Shown here piece by piece: positions 4,531 through 5,917 of a DNA stretch of 5,917 nt. A program made the position numbers and the translations under genes. The stretch is from JBBINE01 sp037444025 (GTDB taxonomy: Bacteria > Patescibacteriota > Minisyncoccia > UBA6257 > HR35). Every line of letters begins with the position of its first letter. Within the stretch, counting starts at the first letter, position 1. The notes beneath the pieces were generated by a model. It was not told where the DNA came from and ran no database searches. It saw nothing but the letters and a program-made list of their open reading frames with translations. The stretch is taken from NCBI GenBank assembly GCA_037444025.1, contig JBBINE010000028.1, forward strand, positions 1-5,917, in the 5' to 3' direction.

Positions 4531-5917
4531 ATGAAAAATCAAGAATTAGCTAAGTTATTTAGAGAACTTGCTCTTTATCTTGAAATGAGAGAAATTCCTT
4601 TTAAACCTCGAGCTTACGAGAAAGCTGCTTACAGTATTGAATCATTAGAAGAGAATATTGAAGATTATTTTAAAAAGTATGGCAAAGAAGGATTAAAACA
4701 AATTCCAGGAGTAGGAGATTCGATCGCAGAAAAAATAATCGAATTTCTTAAGACTAATCATATTAAAGAACTAGATGAGTTTAAAAAAGAAATTCCAATC
4801 AACATTGAAGAATTAACTTCAATTGAAGGTATTGGGGCTAAGATGGTTTATAAACTTTATCATTTTTTAAAAATCAAGAATATAGATGATCTTGAAAAAG
4901 CTTGTTTAGAGCATAAAATAAGAAAACTTCCTGGTTTTGGAGAAAAAAGTGAAGAGAAAATTTTAAAAGGTATTCAATTTTATAAAAAAGAAAGCGGTAG
5001 ATTTGTTTTAGGTTTAATTATACCTCTGGTTGAAGAAATAGTTTCTTATATAAAAGATTCTAAATATGCTTTAGAGGTTGTTGCTGCTGGTTCTTACAGA
5101 CGTAAAAAGGAAACAGTGGGGGATATCGATATTTTGGCTACTTCTAATGAGTCTAAAAAATTAATTGATTATTTTATAAATTTCAAAGAAGTTGATTATA
5201 TTTATGCTCAAGGACCTACTAAAACTATGGTAAGATTAAAAAACGGTTTAGATGTTGACTTAAGAGTAGTTTCCGAAGAAAGTTTTGGTGCTGCTTTAGC
5301 TTATTTTACTGGATCAAAAGATCATAATGTTGCTTTAAGAGAGTTAGCTATAAAAAAAGGATTAAAATTGAACGAATATGGTCTGTTTAATAAAAACGGA
5401 AAAATGATTGCCGGTAAAAATGAAGAAGACATTTATTCCTCCTTAGGATTGCAATGGATTCCTCCAGAAATAAGAGAAAACAAAGGAGAAATTGAACTGG
5501 CGCAAAAAAATAATTTACCTAAGTTAATTGACTATAATTCTCTTAAAGGTGATCTACAAATACAAACAAATTGGACTGATGGAGAAAATTCAGTAGAAGA
5601 AATGGTAAAAACAGCTATTAGTTTAGGTTTAGAATATATTTGTATTACCGATCACACTAAATCTTTAGCTATGACTGGAGGATTGGATGAAAAAAAATTA
5701 TTAGGACAAATAAAGGAAATAGATAAGTTGAATTTGAAATATAAAAATAAAATCAAGATTTTAAAGGGTGCCGAAGTCAATATTTTAAAAGATGGTACCC
5801 TAGATATAGAAGACAATCTTTTAGCTCAATTAGATTTTGTTGGAGCAGCTATTCATAGTTATTTCAATTTACCTAAAGATGTTCAAACTTCGAGAATAAA
5901 AAAAGCCATGTCTAATC
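4531..5917 (+). CDS. polX: DNA polymerase/PHP-domain protein PolX, 3' end outside window
   Basis: Family X DNA polymerase fused to a C-terminal PHP domain. Known members fill short gaps in repair, and some carry a metal-dependent 3'-5' exonuclease in the PHP part. 462 complete codons are seen; bacterial PolX is usually about 570 residues, so roughly 100 are missing. The N-terminal 8-kDa-like domain is at about 1-80. Helix-hairpin-helix elements are IPGVGDSIAEKI (58-69), IEGIGAKMVYKL (98-109) and LPGFGEKSEEKI (133-144). The polymerase palm has GSYRR at 187-191, GDID with Asp198 and Asp200, and Asp243 in VDLRVV, which together give the three metal-binding aspartates. YFTGSKDHN (258-266) and LNEYGLF (280-286) are also typical. 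The PHP domain starts at about 339. It keeps TDH at 373-375, GAEVNI at 413-418 and His442, but its first motif has Gln343 and Gln345 where HxH is expected. An in-frame TAA at 4507-4509 fixes the start. The 27-bp gap suggests co-transcription with trmD. Confidence 0.95.
   Translation, partial: MKNQELAKLFRELALYLEMREIPFKPRAYEKAAYSIESLEENIEDYFKKYGKEGLKQIPGVGDSIAEKIIEFLKTNHIKELDEFKKEIPINIEELTSIEGIGAKMVYKLYHFLKIKNIDDLEKACLEHKIRKLPGFGEKSEEKILKGIQFYKKESGRFVLGLIIPLVEEIVSYIKDSKYALEVVAAGSYRRKKETVGDIDILATSNESKKLIDYFINFKEVDYIYAQGPTKTMVRLKNGLDVDLRVVSEESFGAALAYFTGSKDHNVALRELAIKKGLKLNEYGLFNKNGKMIAGKNEEDIYSSLGLQWIPPEIRENKGEIELAQKNNLPKLIDYNSLKGDLQIQTNWTDGENSVEEMVKTAISLGLEYICITDHTKSLAMTGGLDEKKLLGQIKEIDKLNLKYKNKIKILKGAEVNILKDGTLDIEDNLLAQLDFVGAAIHSYFNLPKDVQTSRIKKAMSN

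Noticed and set aside
820..5917. Alternative genetic code with UGA read as glycine (as in Gracilibacteria/SR1)
   Set aside because: Conserved glycines in AlaRS, TrmD and PolX use GGN codons, and no in-frame TGA interrupts any conserved domain, so there is no need for recoding.
1..5917. CRISPR array, insertion sequence, prophage, toxin-antitoxin or defence cassette
   Set aside because: No spaced direct repeats, terminal inverted repeats with a transposase, or recognisable defence or toxin genes are present. Every sizeable stretch is covered by the listed genes.

Overview
The window is strongly AT-rich (intergenic stretches are almost pure A/T). It reads as a compact bacterial chromosome segment, most likely from the Candidate Phyla Radiation (Patescibacteria). 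Four things point there: a drastically shortened alanyl-tRNA synthetase, a single-pass membrane protein of a type I associate with CPR genomes, a PolX-type polymerase with a Gln-variant PHP motif, and short gaps with no Shine-Dalgarno sequence before any gene. The standard bacterial code fits: stops are TAG, TAG and TAA, conserved glycines use GGN, and no UGA interrupts a conserved domain. The lineage call is inference.

Layout: positions 1-704 hold the 5' part of a minus-strand gene for an exported protein that I do not recognise; its C-terminus lies outside the window. A 115-bp A/T-only-like divergent intergenic region (705-819) separates it from a plus-strand block. That block is a minimal alaS (820-2109), a bitopic envelope protein (2165-3715), a tRNA gene with CAU anticodon (3744-3816), trmD (3853-4503), and a DNA polymerase/PHP protein of the PolX family (4531 to the end, 3' truncated). 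Gaps within the block are 55, 28, 36 and 27 bp, and no clear terminator is visible, so the block may be transcribed together.

Three of the five plus-strand genes serve translation: charging of tRNA-Ala, a CAU tRNA, and m1G37 methylation of tRNA. PolX belongs to base-excision/gap-filling repair. The envelope protein and the divergent exported protein belong to the cell surface. The neighbours look like co-located housekeeping genes rather than one pathway, and I see no mobile element, CRISPR array, defence cassette or prophage.

The points most worth a second look are as follows. The AlaRS stops after its aminoacylation and helical tRNA-recognition regions, with no editing domain or C-Ala. It also carries Thr where E. 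coli has Asp400, one of the two G3:U70-reading residues. The PolX PHP domain has Gln-x-Gln in place of His-x-His. All five protein genes have starts pinned by close upstream in-frame stops, yet none has a Shine-Dalgarno sequence.
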